Below, one piece after another: positions 41,277-50,429 of a stretch of DNA of 64,000 nt. Position numbers and translations under genes: made by a program. Positions within the stretch are counted from its first letter, which is position 1. Every line of letters starts with the position of its first letter. The stretch is from Clostridia bacterium (lineage in GTDB: Bacteria > Bacillota > Clostridia > Christensenellales > Aristaeellaceae). The stretch is from NCBI GenBank assembly GCA_900769875.1, contig CAAGII010000040.1, positions 1 through 64,000 on the forward strand, written 5' to 3'. The notes under the pieces are model-generated. The model saw nothing but the letters and a program-made list of their open reading frames with translations. It ran no database searches and was not told where the DNA came from.

Positions 41277-44200
41277 ATGGCGCAGCATCCCAAGAAAAAA
41301 ACTTCATCCAGAAAACCGGCGGCAAAAAAGCCCGCGCCCAAGGCCGCGCCCGCCTATGAAGCCGACTCCGTGATGCTGCGCACCGTGCTGGGCGTTATGC
41401 TGATGGCGGTGGGCGTGATGATCTTCCTTGCAGTCGATCTGCACATGACGGGCGCGGTGTTCAGCGGGCTGCGCGCCGTGTGCTTCGGCCTTGCCGGGCT
41501 TCCGTCGCTTGCGCTTTGCGTGTTCCCGATCTGGGGCGGCGCGCTGCTGGTGTATTCCAGCCAGCGTAAGCCGAGGGTTCGTCCCTTCTGGCTCTGCTTC
41601 GCCATCTACGCGCTGGTGACGGCAGCGGGCAATCTGCTCACCTATACGGGCACGCCCGCCATGCCCCTGCTGGATTATTTCGCCAACCGCTACGCCGCCT
41701 CGCCCGGCTTTGATCTCTACCTCGCAAGGGCGTGGACATTCTCGTCCGCCAGCGTCGCCATGGGCCGCGCGGGCGGCGTGCTTGGCATGCTCCTGTCCTG
41801 GCCGCTGTGGATGATGCTCGGCTCCGTGCCCGCCGCCGTTTTGTGCATCCTTGGCGCGGTCGCGTGCTTCCTTGTGCTGATCCGGTTTGATTTCCGCGCC
41901 CTGATCAGCCGCCTTGAAAGCATGGACGAAAAGCGCCGCGCCGCCGCCGAGGAGCGGGAGCGCAAGCTGCATGAGGAGGAGCTGGAATGGCAGAAAAAGC
42001 AGGCGCTTGACCTGCAGCTCGCCCAGCAGCGCGCCGTGCAGCAGGCTCAGGCGGCTCAAGCGGCGCAGTCCGCTCAAGCTGCGCAGCAGTGGGCGGCGCA
42101 GCAGGCGGGGAGCGCGCCGCCCTTCGGCGTGCCCGGACAGGCGGACAGCCGCGTCAGGCCTGCGCCTCCCATCAAAACTGCCGAGGATTACGGCTTTCAG
42201 CCCACCGAGGAGGAGAGCCGCACCTTTCATCAGCCGTTGCAGCAGCGCGGCCTGAACGTGATCGACCGGCTGTTCGGCAGCAGTACCGACGCGCCAAGGC
42301 CGCGCAGGCACGCCGTTTCGATCTTTGGCAAAGGCCGCGAGGAGGCCGCGGGCACGCCCGACACGCAGCCGCAGATCGTGCAGCCTGCCGAGCCGCAGCC
42401 GCAGACCGCAGCGGAGCAATCCGCCCCTGTGACGGATGCGCCGCGCAGCACTGCGCGCACAAGCGCATCCCGCCCCGCGTCTCCCCTGCGCCGCGCGCCG
42501 TACCATCAGCCTGCGCAGGATCCGACACAGGTTCCGGTCGTACCCGCGGGCGTTGTGCAGGGCGAGGTCTCCACTGCCGCGGCCGCGGCGTTCCGCAGCC
42601 AGATTGCGGCGCATCCTGTTTCGTCACAGCCGGAGCCTGACGATGACGACGAGGACAGCATCGCCATGCCCACCCCCGAGCAGCTCAGCGCGCCCCTGCG
42701 CAGCCAGCCATCTCCGAGGCAGACCGATGTGGGCACCTTCTCCGCAAGACCCTTGCAGCAGCCCAAGCCCTCCTGGTCGGATGATACGCCGCCATGGGAG
42801 GACAGCCCCGCCGCGCCCGGCTTCACCGCCGATGATATCCGCATCCCCACCGTGCAGCAGACGGGCGGCGATGCGTGGAAGCCCGAGCTGAACATCGCCC
42901 CGCTCAAGGAGGGCGAGGCAAGCCTCGGAGACCGCGACAGGGACGAGGCCGCCGCCATGCCCGAGCTGCCCTACGTCTATCCCGGGCTGGAGCTGCTCAG
43001 CCTGCCCAAGCCCAGCAACAACATAAGCCCCGAGGAGGACGCGCTCCGCGCCCAGCGTCTGGAGGAAACGCTTGCCTCCTTCCGTGTGGACGCCAAGGTG
43101 AAGCACGTCACCCACGGCCCGACCATCAGCCGCTTTGAGCTGGAGCTCGCGCCCGGCATCAACGTGAACAAGGTCACCAACCTCGGCGCGAACATTGCCA
43201 TGAACATGGAGGTGGAGTCCGTCCGCATTGAGGCGCCCATCCCCGGCAAAAAGCTCATCGGCATCGAGGTGCCCAACCGCAACGTGGAAACCGTGACGCT
43301 GCGCGAGGTGCTTGAATCCGAATCCATGCTGAACAACACAAAGCCGCTCGCCGTCGCGCTGGGCAAGGACATCGCAGGTACGCCCATCGTGTGCGATCTG
43401 GCGAAGATGCCCCATCTGCTCATCGCGGGCGCGACCGGCAGCGGCAAATCGGTCTGCATCAACACCATGATTAACTCGCTCCTCTACCGCTGCTCGCCCA
43501 AGGAGGTGCGCCTGATCCTCATCGACCCCAAGGTGGTCGAGCTTCAATGCTACAACGGCATTCCGCACCTGCTCATTCCCGTGGTCAGCGACCCGCACAA
43601 GGCCTCCGGCGCGCTGGCGTGGGCCGTGGGCGAGATGACCAGCCGCTACAACAAGTTCCAGCAGCGCGGCGTGCGCGCCATCGACGGCTACAACGCCACG
43701 CTGGAGGACGGCGAGCCCATGATGCCCCGCATCGTGATTATCATCGACGAGCTGGCTGACCTGATGATGACCTGCAAGCGAGACGTCGAGGAGCACATCT
43801 GCCGTCTGGCGCAGCTGGCGCGCGCGGCGGGCATTCATCTGGTGGTCGCCACGCAGCGCCCCTCGGTGGACGTGATTACGGGTCTCATCAAGGCCAACAT
43901 TCCCAGCCGCATCGCGTTCAAGGTATCCTCCTTTGTGGACAGCCGCACCATTCTGGACAAGATCGGCGCGGAGCAGCTGCTGGGCTGGGGCGACATGCTC
44001 TACCAGCCCACAGGCAAGTTCACGCCCACGCGCATTCAGGGCTGCTTCCTGTCCGACGACGAGGTGAACCGGATCACCGATTTTATCCGCGACAACTGCC
44101 CCTCCTCCTACGATCCCGACGTAATCGAGCAGCTCGACCACATGGAGACGGACGCTCTGGGCGGCGGCAAGGCTTCCGCGGACAGCGACGCCGCCGAGGA

Positions 44201-44447
44201 GGACGTGACCGGCGACGGCTCGCTCCTGCAGCAGGCCATCGAGATGACCGTGCGCGACGGGCAGGTATCCACAAGCCTGATCCAGCGCCGTCTCAAGGTC
44301 GGCTACGCCCGCGCGGGAAGGCTTGTGGATGAGATGGAGAAGCGCGGCATCGTCAGCCAGAAGGACGGCGCAAAGCCCCGCATGTGCCTGATCTCCATGG
44401 AGGAATACGAGCAGATGCGCGCAGCCGGCAGCTTAGGCGATACATAA
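41277..44447 (+). CDS. ftsK: DNA translocase FtsK/SpoIIIE
   Basis: A 1056-residue septal DNA pump. Four membrane helices lie within residues 33-200, followed by a long linker with a glutamine/alanine run (about 244-278) and proline-rich sequence. The motor has Walker A GATGSGKSVCINT near 718 and Walker B IIIDELADLMM near 820. The C-terminal gamma winged helix (QVSTSLIQRRLKVGYARAGRLVDEMEKRG) reads KOPS/SRS-type DNA. It moves chromosome ends out of the division or sporulation septum. AAGGAGG precedes the ATG. Two genes follow closely. Confidence 0.96.
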   Translation: MAQHPKKKTSSRKPAAKKPAPKAAPAYEADSVMLRTVLGVMLMAVGVMIFLAVDLHMTGAVFSGLRAVCFGLAGLPSLALCVFPIWGGALLVYSSQRKPRVRPFWLCFAIYALVTAAGNLLTYTGTPAMPLLDYFANRYAASPGFDLYLARAWTFSSASVAMGRAGGVLGMLLSWPLWMMLGSVPAAVLCILGAVACFLVLIRFDFRALISRLESMDEKRRAAAEERERKLHEEELEWQKKQALDLQLAQQRAVQQAQAAQAAQSAQAAQQWAAQQAGSAPPFGVPGQADSRVRPAPPIKTAEDYGFQPTEEESRTFHQPLQQRGLNVIDRLFGSSTDAPRPRRHAVSIFGKGREEAAGTPDTQPQIVQPAEPQPQTAAEQSAPVTDAPRSTARTSASRPASPLRRAPYHQPAQDPTQVPVVPAGVVQGEVSTAAAAAFRSQIAAHPVSSQPEPDDDDEDSIAMPTPEQLSAPLRSQPSPRQTDVGTFSARPLQQPKPSWSDDTPPWEDSPAAPGFTADDIRIPTVQQTGGDAWKPELNIAPLKEGEASLGDRDRDEAAAMPELPYVYPGLELLSLPKPSNNISPEEDALRAQRLEETLASFRVDAKVKHVTHGPTISRFELELAPGINVNKVTNLGANIAMNMEVESVRIEAPIPGKKLIGIEVPNRNVETVTLREVLESESMLNNTKPLAVALGKDIAGTPIVCDLAKMPHLLIAGATGSGKSVCINTMINSLLYRCSPKEVRLILIDPKVVELQCYNGIPHLLIPVVSDPHKASGALAWAVGEMTSRYNKFQQRGVRAIDGYNATLEDGEPMMPRIVIIIDELADLMMTCKRDVEEHICRLAQLARAAGIHLVVATQRPSVDVITGLIKANIPSRIAFKVSSFVDSRTILDKIGAEQLLGWGDMLYQPTGKFTPTRIQGCFLSDDEVNRITDFIRDNCPSSYDPDVIEQLDHMETDALGGGKASADSDAAEEDVTGDGSLLQQAIEMTVRDGQVSTSLIQRRLKVGYARAGRLVDEMEKRGIVSQKDGAKPRMCLISMEEYEQMRAAGSLGDT

Positions 44448-44466
44448 GAGTCGGAGGTGAGACCCC

Positions 44467-45750
44467 GTGCCCAATATGATGGACTACCTCGCAGCATACG
44501 GCGAGAGCACCGTGGAGGAAGCGCCCTGGTGCGCGCTGGACAGCCTGCTGCTTGCCAACCTGTGCTATATTGATCCAGGTCCGCTCGCCGCCACGCGGGA
44601 GGGCATCACGCTGGGACGGCTCTCCCCCCGCGTGGATCTGGACGCGCAGACCTCCCTCAGCTACCGCAGGGAACGCGGCGCGCTGATGCATGCCATGGCC
44701 GCCTCGCGCCGCTTTGGCGATATGCGCCTGTGCCACTATGTGTGCGTGCTGGAGCCCTCCGTGCCCATCCAGTTTTCGGCGGTGGTGTGCCTGATCCCGG
44801 GTGGAACGACGGTCATCGCCTATCGCGGCACGGACAATACGCTCACCGGGTGGCGTGAGGATCTTTACATGTCCTTTGAAAGCCCCGTGCCCGCGCAGTC
44901 GGCGGCGCTGTCGTACCTGATGCAGGAGGCGGCGCTGCTGTCCGGCGATCTGATGCTCTGCGGGCACAGCAAGGGCGGCAACCTTGCGGCCTTCGCCGCC
45001 ACGCATGCCACGCCGGAGGTGCAGAAGCGCATCCGCAGCGTTTGCAGCTTCGACGGGCCCGGGCTGGATGACGAAACCACCGCCTCCGAGGGCTACGCAC
45101 GCATATCCCCTGTGCTGGACAGCTATGTGCCGCAGGATTCCGTGATCGGGCTTCTGATGGATCACGAGAGCGATTATCGCGTGGTGTATTCCACAGCGTC
45201 CGGGCTGCGGCAGCACGACGCGTTCTCATGGCAGACCGAGGGCGCGGATTTCGTGTACCGGCAGAGCATCAGCGTATCCAGCCGCCTGATGGACCGCACG
45301 CTGCACGCGTGGCTCAGGCAATGCGCCCCCGCGCAGCGGCGGCTGTGCGTGGACGCCATCTTTGACCTGATGGAGGCGACAGGCGCGCCGACGCTCAACG
45401 CCCTCCGGCAGGATGGCTTTGCCAACATTGCGCGCATTCTCTCCCGTCTGGGCGATATCGAGCCGGAGGCGCGGCAGGCGTTCCTCCGTCTGGCCTGGGA
45501 GCTTGTGCAAAGCAGCGCCTCCAGCGCGGCCGGCATGGTATCCGAGGCACAGGCCGTGGAGCAGCTGCGCCAGCACCTGAGCGCGGCGACCAGCGGCATG
45601 CAGGACGTGATGCAGAGCATCTCGCTGGATACGGTCAAGCAGCGAACCCGCGAAGCCCTGCAGCACATGGGCACAAGGCTTGTGGAGCAGGCGCTTCCCC
45701 ATCGAAACAGGACGCAAGGAGATGACGAACATGATGCCCCTGAAGCTTGA
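44467..45750 (+). CDS. Mbeg1-like (DUF2974) alpha/beta hydrolase
   Basis: A 427-residue protein of the DUF2974 family. The nucleophile elbow is LCGHSKGGNLAAFAAT (about residue 162), preceded by VIAYRGTDNTLTGWREDLYMSF and followed by CSFDGPGLDDET, as in class 3 lipases. The C-terminal 130 residues are helical. The physiological substrate is unknown. It starts with GTG at 44467, nine bases after GGAGG and 19 bp after ftsK. Its last 20 bases overlap the next gene. Confidence 0.87.
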   Translation: MPNMMDYLAAYGESTVEEAPWCALDSLLLANLCYIDPGPLAATREGITLGRLSPRVDLDAQTSLSYRRERGALMHAMAASRRFGDMRLCHYVCVLEPSVPIQFSAVVCLIPGGTTVIAYRGTDNTLTGWREDLYMSFESPVPAQSAALSYLMQEAALLSGDLMLCGHSKGGNLAAFAATHATPEVQKRIRSVCSFDGPGLDDETTASEGYARISPVLDSYVPQDSVIGLLMDHESDYRVVYSTASGLRQHDAFSWQTEGADFVYRQSISVSSRLMDRTLHAWLRQCAPAQRRLCVDAIFDLMEATGAPTLNALRQDGFANIARILSRLGDIEPEARQAFLRLAWELVQSSASSAAGMVSEAQAVEQLRQHLSAATSGMQDVMQSISLDTVKQRTREALQHMGTRLVEQALPHRNRTQGDDEHDAPEA

Positions 45751-46294
45751 AGCGCTCGCCGCCTCAGCCGAGGAAACACTTTTCACCTGCGTAAGCGAAT
45801 TGACACGGGCCGGACAGCTTGAGCCCGGCAGCATGATCGTGCTCGGCTGCTCTACCAGCGAGGTGGCGGGCGATACCATCGGCAAGGGCAGCGTGCCCGA
45901 AATGGGCGCAATCATCGCCGCCGCCATGGTGAAGGCCTGCGCCGCCTGCGGAATGGAAGCCGCCTTTCAGTGCTGCGAGCATCTCAACCGCGCCATCGTC
46001 ATGGAGCGGGAGGCAATGCGCCGCCGCATGCTGACGCAGGTGCGCGCCATTCCCCAGCCCAAGGCCGGCGGCAGCGTGCCCGCCGCGGCATGGAAGCTGC
46101 TTGTATCTCCCGTACTGGTGCAGAGCGTGCAGGCCGAGGCCGCCATTGATGTGGGCGACACGCTGGTGGGCATGCACATCCGCCCCGTCGCCGTGCCCCT
46201 GCGCGGCTCGATGAAGAGCCTTGGCGAGGCAAGGCTGGTCATGGCATACAGCCGCCTCCCCTACATCGGCGGCGCGCGTGCCGTGTACGAATAA
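45731..46294 (+). CDS. DUF436 (YwlG/TIGR01440) protein
   Basis: A 187-residue protein of the TIGR01440 family. It shows SMIVLGCSTSEVAGDTIGKGS, FQCCEHLNRAIVMEREAM and DVGDTLVGMHIRPVAVPLR, which are highly conserved in the family. No function has been proven. The ATG at 45731 is nine bases after AAGGAG and lies inside the end of the hydrolase gene; the ATG at 45722 touches the ribosome site. In other Firmicutes it neighbours glyA/upp. Confidence 0.9.
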   Translation: MMPLKLEALAASAEETLFTCVSELTRAGQLEPGSMIVLGCSTSEVAGDTIGKGSVPEMGAIIAAAMVKACAACGMEAAFQCCEHLNRAIVMEREAMRRRMLTQVRAIPQPKAGGSVPAAAWKLLVSPVLVQSVQAEAAIDVGDTLVGMHIRPVAVPLRGSMKSLGEARLVMAYSRLPYIGGARAVYE

Positions 46295-46306
46295 GCGCGA
46301 TCAACA

Positions 46307-46346
46307 AAAAAGGACGTCCGGTTCATGCGCGCCGGAGCGTCCTTTT
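46307..46346. terminator. Bidirectional terminator between DUF436 and the MBL-fold gene
   Basis: AAAAGGACG-CCGG pairs with CCGG-CGTCCTTTT with one bulge on each arm. It can serve both converging transcripts. Confidence 0.85.
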
Positions 46347-46352
46347 CTCATG

Positions 46353-47285
46353 CTATTTTGCTGTGGTGTTCGCTTCAAGCGCCGCGGGATAGCGCGTACG
46401 CGTGATGTCGCCGGGTTTCTGGTTGGGCAGCACCTCAATCACATCGCCGTCGCACAGCAGCACCGTGGCATTGCCGGGATCGCCGTCCATGCTGAAAATA
46501 TCGCGGTCGGGGGTAATCCCGCACTCGCGCATGTACAGCCGCACATAGCCCCGGCTGTTGCCGGGCAGCAGCACCAGCTTCGGATCGACTGCCCTGAGCG
46601 TGAGCTGATCCACACAGAAGGGCTGCAGACCGTGGTGCGGGAACTGGAACACATCCACCGCCGCGATCTCGTCCGGATACATTTCCAGTACGCGCCTGCT
46701 CATATAATCGCCCGTGAACAGGAAGCGGCGGCTACCGTAGGTCAGGATGAAATTCAGGCTGTCCGCGTTGTTGTCGCCGCTCACGGTGTCCCGTTCCGGG
46801 CCAAGCACCTGAAAGTGGAACGGCCCGATGCGGAATTCATCGCCCGCGCGAAGCTGCCGGTAGCTGCCCTTCTCCATGATAAAGCGCTCGGGCTTCGCCG
46901 CGGACACACCGTAGAGCACGGTGCTTTCATCGGCATAGAGGCGGTTGAAGTAGTGGATGTTGTAGCTGTGGTCGTTGTGCCAGTGGGTCACGATATGCGC
47001 GTCAAGCCGCTCGATGCCAAGGGACGCGAGATATGCGTCCAGCTGCTCGGGCTTGCGCGTGTAGTCATTGGCGGTGATATTGCTGCCGCCGTCGATCAGG
47101 ATGGCATGGCGATCGTCCATCAGCACATACGCCATGGTGCCGGAGATGTTGACCTGATGCAGCTGCATCACCGGCTTGGGGATGGCCAGCTCCATATCAT
47201 CCGCCGCGTCCTCTGCCATGGCTGGGCGGAGGGCAAGGCACACAAGCAGCGCAAGCAGCAGGCAGCGCCGCGAAAAACACATCAT
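46353..47285 (-). CDS. Secreted MBL-fold hydrolase (ComEC C-terminal-like)
   Basis: A 310-residue protein with a signal peptide (RRCLLLALLVCLALRPAMA). The metallo-beta-lactamase core has the metal site HIVTHWHNDHSYN near residue 100, LFTGDY near 190 and FQFPHHG near 212. The layout matches the stand-alone relatives of the ComEC nuclease domain, which cut DNA or phosphodiesters outside the cell. The substrate is open. It begins 21 bp after the CofE-like gene; AGGAG is rather distant from the ATG pair. Confidence 0.83.
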   Translation of the reverse strand: MMCFSRRCLLLALLVCLALRPAMAEDAADDMELAIPKPVMQLHQVNISGTMAYVLMDDRHAILIDGGSNITANDYTRKPEQLDAYLASLGIERLDAHIVTHWHNDHSYNIHYFNRLYADESTVLYGVSAAKPERFIMEKGSYRQLRAGDEFRIGPFHFQVLGPERDTVSGDNNADSLNFILTYGSRRFLFTGDYMSRRVLEMYPDEIAAVDVFQFPHHGLQPFCVDQLTLRAVDPKLVLLPGNSRGYVRLYMRECGITPDRDIFSMDGDPGNATVLLCDGDVIEVLPNQKPGDITRTRYPAALEANTTAK

Positions 47286-47306
47286 CAGTCGTTCAGTCTC
47301 CTGTGC

Positions 47307-48053
47307 TCAGCTCAGCGGACGGATGAGGATGAATGGCGTCAGCTCGTCGCCCTGTCCGCAGGGATTGTCCCGCATGGCGTCCTGAATCTCATCATCGGTC
47401 AGCGGGAAATCGCTGCACTTGCCCAGCTGGTTCTGGTCGATATCATTGGCGTCCATCAGCACCACGGGGATGCCGGTCTCCTTCTCCAGCGCGTCGCACA
47501 GCTCCACCGGGTTGGGGGGATTGATCAGCGCGAGGCTCTTGTAGCGCTCAAAGCTGGAGCGGAAATAGAACCCGTCGATGCCCGCCACACCGTGGCCGCA
47601 GATTTTGTAGAACAGTCCATGCACGCCAAAGGGTCTGGTGACCGCCGCCACGAACGCGGCAAACACCACGCGGGGAGCGCCGACCATGTCGATGACCAGC
47701 TGCAGCTTGTAGGGCTCATGCATGCCCACGCCGGTCTCGTTGATGCCCGCAAAGGGCGCAAGCAGCTTCGCCCAGAAGCCGGGATGCACCTCGTCCTTGG
47801 TGCGGACGTTTCTGGTGCACATCGCCATCACCTTCGCGCCGAAGGCCAGCACATCGCCGGGCTTGGCAATGGGCAGCACATAGCGGCGCACAAGCTCCGC
47901 CTGATCCTCACCCACCTCGATGAAGTGGGTATGAATGGCGTAGCGGTCATACCGGCGGCCGTTGCGGCCCTCCAGCGTACCGCGGTCAAAATATTCCACG
48001 CCGTTTTCGTTGCGTCGCTGTTCATCCAGATTCCTTGAGGCAATCACGCCCAT
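47307..48053 (-). CDS. CofE-like protein (F420-0:gamma-glutamyl ligase family)
   Basis: A 248-residue protein matching the CofE/FbiB fold: AIHTHFIEVGEDQAELVRRYV, PGDVLAFGAKVMAMC, KICGHGVAGIDGFYFRSSFE and NDIDQNQLGKCSDF. Archaeal and actinobacterial CofE adds glutamates to coenzyme F420. Clostridia usually lack F420, and no other cof/fbi gene is in the window, so the real substrate here is probably different. The ATG follows AAGGAGG. Confidence 0.75.
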   Translation of the reverse strand: MGVIASRNLDEQRRNENGVEYFDRGTLEGRNGRRYDRYAIHTHFIEVGEDQAELVRRYVLPIAKPGDVLAFGAKVMAMCTRNVRTKDEVHPGFWAKLLAPFAGINETGVGMHEPYKLQLVIDMVGAPRVVFAAFVAAVTRPFGVHGLFYKICGHGVAGIDGFYFRSSFERYKSLALINPPNPVELCDALEKETGIPVVLMDANDIDQNQLGKCSDFPLTDDEIQDAMRDNPCGQGDELTPFILIRPLS

Positions 48054-48269
48054 AGCAGGTTCCTCCTTGACGGCAAGATTCCTTATGTATTGTACACCCC
48101 TTTCAGGCGGCTGTCAATTTTCTATGCTTTCAATTCGCGCGCGAAAGTATCCGCGCAGGGCAAAAAAACTGTAAAAAAACCCACAGCGCCATGATGCGCG
48201 CGCAGCCGGACGCATCCGGCTTGTCATGCAGCGCCAAATCGTGTATACTGCTTCACGGAGGCGAATACC
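48054..48269 (+). promoter_or_regulatory. Divergent region with promoter of the ybaK gene
   Basis: TTGTCA (48221-48226), 17 bp and TATACT (48244-48249) lie just before a GGAGG site and the ATG at 48270. The rest of the gap has poly-A runs (about 48162-48180) but no gene. No clear promoter for the minus-strand gene was found. Confidence 0.7.
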
Positions 48270-48752
48270 ATGGCAAAGCCGGTCAAAACCAATGTGCTGC
48301 GCATGCTGGACGCGCGGCGCATCCCCTACGAAACCCGTGAATACGATGTGGACGACGGGCAGTTCGATGGATCGCTCGTCGCAGCCAAAACAGGGCTTGA
48401 CCCGGAAATGGTCTACAAAACGCTCGTTCTGTGCGGCGACAGAGGCGCGCATCTGGTCTGCGTGATCCCGGTGACGCACGAGCTGGATCTCAAGGCCGTC
48501 GCCCGCGCCGCGGGACAGCGCAGCGTATCCATGCTGCCCGTGAAGGAGCTGCTGCCCCTCACCGGCTATGTGCGCGGCGGCTGCAGTCCCATCGGCATGA
48601 AAAAGCCCTTCCCGACCCTGATTGAGGAGGAGGCGCAGCTGCATGAGCGCATCAGCGTCAGCGCAGGAGTCCGCGGCTGTCAGGTGATTCTGCCGGTGGA
48701 CGAGCTGGTCCATATCACCGGGGCGACCTTCGCCAGCCTCTGCCGGGGCTGA
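48270..48752 (+). CDS. ybaK: Cys-tRNA(Pro) deacylase, YbaK/EbsC family
   Basis: A 160-residue editing enzyme that removes cysteine from mischarged tRNA-Pro. It opens KTNVLRMLDARRIPYETREY and has GLDPEMVYKTLVLCGD with the conserved lysine, VIPVTHELDLKAVARAAG, and the end GYVRGGCSPIGMKKPFPT. The length is normal. It has its own promoter and stands alone before the envelope operon. Confidence 0.95.
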   Translation: MAKPVKTNVLRMLDARRIPYETREYDVDDGQFDGSLVAAKTGLDPEMVYKTLVLCGDRGAHLVCVIPVTHELDLKAVARAAGQRSVSMLPVKELLPLTGYVRGGCSPIGMKKPFPTLIEEEAQLHERISVSAGVRGCQVILPVDELVHITGATFASLCRG

Positions 48753-48790
48753 TTTTCACGTAACAAACACCGAAATGTCACAGCCGGTGA

Positions 48791-48819
48791 TTGCGAAGCG
48801 CCGCATTCTGTTGTATAAT
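48791..48819 (+). promoter_or_regulatory. Sigma-A promoter of the envelope operon
   Basis: TTGCGA (48791-48796), 17 bp and TATAAT (48814-48819) precede GGAAGGAG and the ATG at 48863. No terminator is seen until 54232, so it may drive seven genes. Confidence 0.82.
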
Positions 48820-48862
48820 AGAACGGTACATGCATTCACACATCCTGCCGGAAGGAGCGGTC

Positions 48863-50407
48863 ATGCACACCATGAAGCAGCCTACGCCCGAGGACAGGCG
48901 GCGCTCATGGCGCTGCGCCGCGCTGATGGTCATGGTGATCGCGTGCGTTGCGGCGATCGCGTATCTGCTGCCGCGCACGCACACCGCGTCCGACAGCCTG
49001 CTGGAGCGCGCCGAAAAGGCCCTCATGCTCTCGGACGCCGCGGCGGAGCTGGATGAAATCAGCGCATCGCTTGTGTTCTCGCCGGAGAGCGCGACGCACC
49101 TGACCTGCGTCCAGACCCTGACGCTCCGCAACCGTACCGGCACAGCGCAGGACGCGGTGATGCTGCGCAGCTACACGGGCGCATACCTGCGCAAGGAGAC
49201 CTCCCCCGCCGCAAGCGACGAATTGTTCAGCGCATGCTACCCTGGCGGCTTCTCGCCGGGAGGCGTTGTGGTGGACAGCGCGCATGTCGGCGGCGTGGCC
49301 ACGCCCGTGCACTGTCTGGACGACGCCATGACCGTGCTGTCCCTGCCGCTTGAGGCGCCATGGCTGCCGGGCGAAACGCTGAGCGTGACGCTCCGCTGGC
49401 ACGCGACCGTGCCCGAATGCGCAAGCCGCTTCGGCGTGAGCGGCGGCGTTTGGGCGCTTGGCAATCTGTTTCCCGTTCCCGCGCTGTGGGAGAGCGGCGT
49501 CTGGCGCACCGATCCCTACGTCGCCATTGGCGATCCGTTCCAGTCCGAATGCGCGAGGTGGTCGCTGAGCCTTACGCTGCCGCGCGGCTATCACGCCGCG
49601 GCGACCTGCGGGCTGACGAAGGTGGAGAGCGGCGCGCAGCTCACGCTGTCGGGTACAGCGCCCGCCGTGCGCGATTTCGCGCTGGTCATCCGTCCCGGAG
49701 GCGGAAGCTGCACGCTGATGGAGGGCTCGACCCGAATCACCGCATACGCTACCTACCGCGCCAGAGCCCGCGAAATGGCGCAGTACGCAGCGCGCGCCGT
49801 GCGCTGCTACGAGGCGCGCTACGGCCCGTACCTGTATCCTGAGCTGACGCTGTGCGAGGTAGACTTCCCCTACGGCGGCATGGAGTACCCGGGGCTTGTC
49901 ATGATTGGCGCAGACGCGGTCAGCGCGGGCGGTCAGGTGCTGGAGACCGCCGTCGCTCACGAAACGGCTCACCAATGGTGGGGCATGCAGGTGGGCAGCG
50001 ACAGCTTCAACCAGCCGTGGCAGGACGAGAGCCTGTGCGAATACGCGCTGATGGATTATATCGGCGCGTACTATGGCGCGGACAGCCGCGAGCGCTCCGC
50101 CCAGGCGCTGATTGAGACTGCCATGCGCGCTGCACTCCCCGGCGGACTGACCCCCGCCACGCCCATCGACCGCTACGAGCGACTGGACGACTACGCTACC
50201 GTTGCCTATGAGCGTGGCGCGGCGCTGTGGATGGCGCTGGAGGAGCTGATGGGCAAGGGCGCGCTCGACGGGGCGCTGCGCGATTACGCTTTGACCTACC
50301 GCTTCCGCCGCGCGTCGCGGCAGGAGCTGACAGCGCTGCTCAGTCAGCACGCGGGCATGGATTTGACCGCACTGATGAGCAGCTATCTGGACAACGTACC
50401 CAACTGA
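48863..50407 (+). CDS. Membrane-anchored M1-family metallopeptidase
   Basis: A 514-residue protein with one N-terminal membrane helix (about residues 18-36) and the rest outside. The zinc site is HETAHQWWG near 366-374, with the third ligand glutamate in DESLCEYALM about 18 residues on; PYGGMEYPG is the variant of the GAMEN exopeptidase loop. It is an aminopeptidase N relative with an N-terminal beta domain. The variant loop makes true aminopeptidase activity uncertain. The ATG at 48863 has GGAAGGAG. Its promoter seems to drive the following six genes too. Confidence 0.88.
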   Translation: MHTMKQPTPEDRRRSWRCAALMVMVIACVAAIAYLLPRTHTASDSLLERAEKALMLSDAAAELDEISASLVFSPESATHLTCVQTLTLRNRTGTAQDAVMLRSYTGAYLRKETSPAASDELFSACYPGGFSPGGVVVDSAHVGGVATPVHCLDDAMTVLSLPLEAPWLPGETLSVTLRWHATVPECASRFGVSGGVWALGNLFPVPALWESGVWRTDPYVAIGDPFQSECARWSLSLTLPRGYHAAATCGLTKVESGAQLTLSGTAPAVRDFALVIRPGGGSCTLMEGSTRITAYATYRARAREMAQYAARAVRCYEARYGPYLYPELTLCEVDFPYGGMEYPGLVMIGADAVSAGGQVLETAVAHETAHQWWGMQVGSDSFNQPWQDESLCEYALMDYIGAYYGADSRERSAQALIETAMRAALPGGLTPATPIDRYERLDDYATVAYERGAALWMALEELMGKGALDGALRDYALTYRFRRASRQELTALLSQHAGMDLTALMSSYLDNVPN

Positions 50408-50429
50408 GAATGAAAGAAGGTATATGCTG

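Noticed and set aside
41990..42120. Glutamine/alanine repeat as a possible tandem DNA repeat element
   Set aside because: It is the low-complexity linker of the FtsK protein, a usual feature of these translocases, and the DNA copies are too imperfect for a mobile or satellite repeat.
46221..48038. A 605-codon plus-strand frame across the MBL-fold and CofE-like genes
   Set aside because: It crosses two recognised minus-strand genes and a terminator, and has shadow-type composition.
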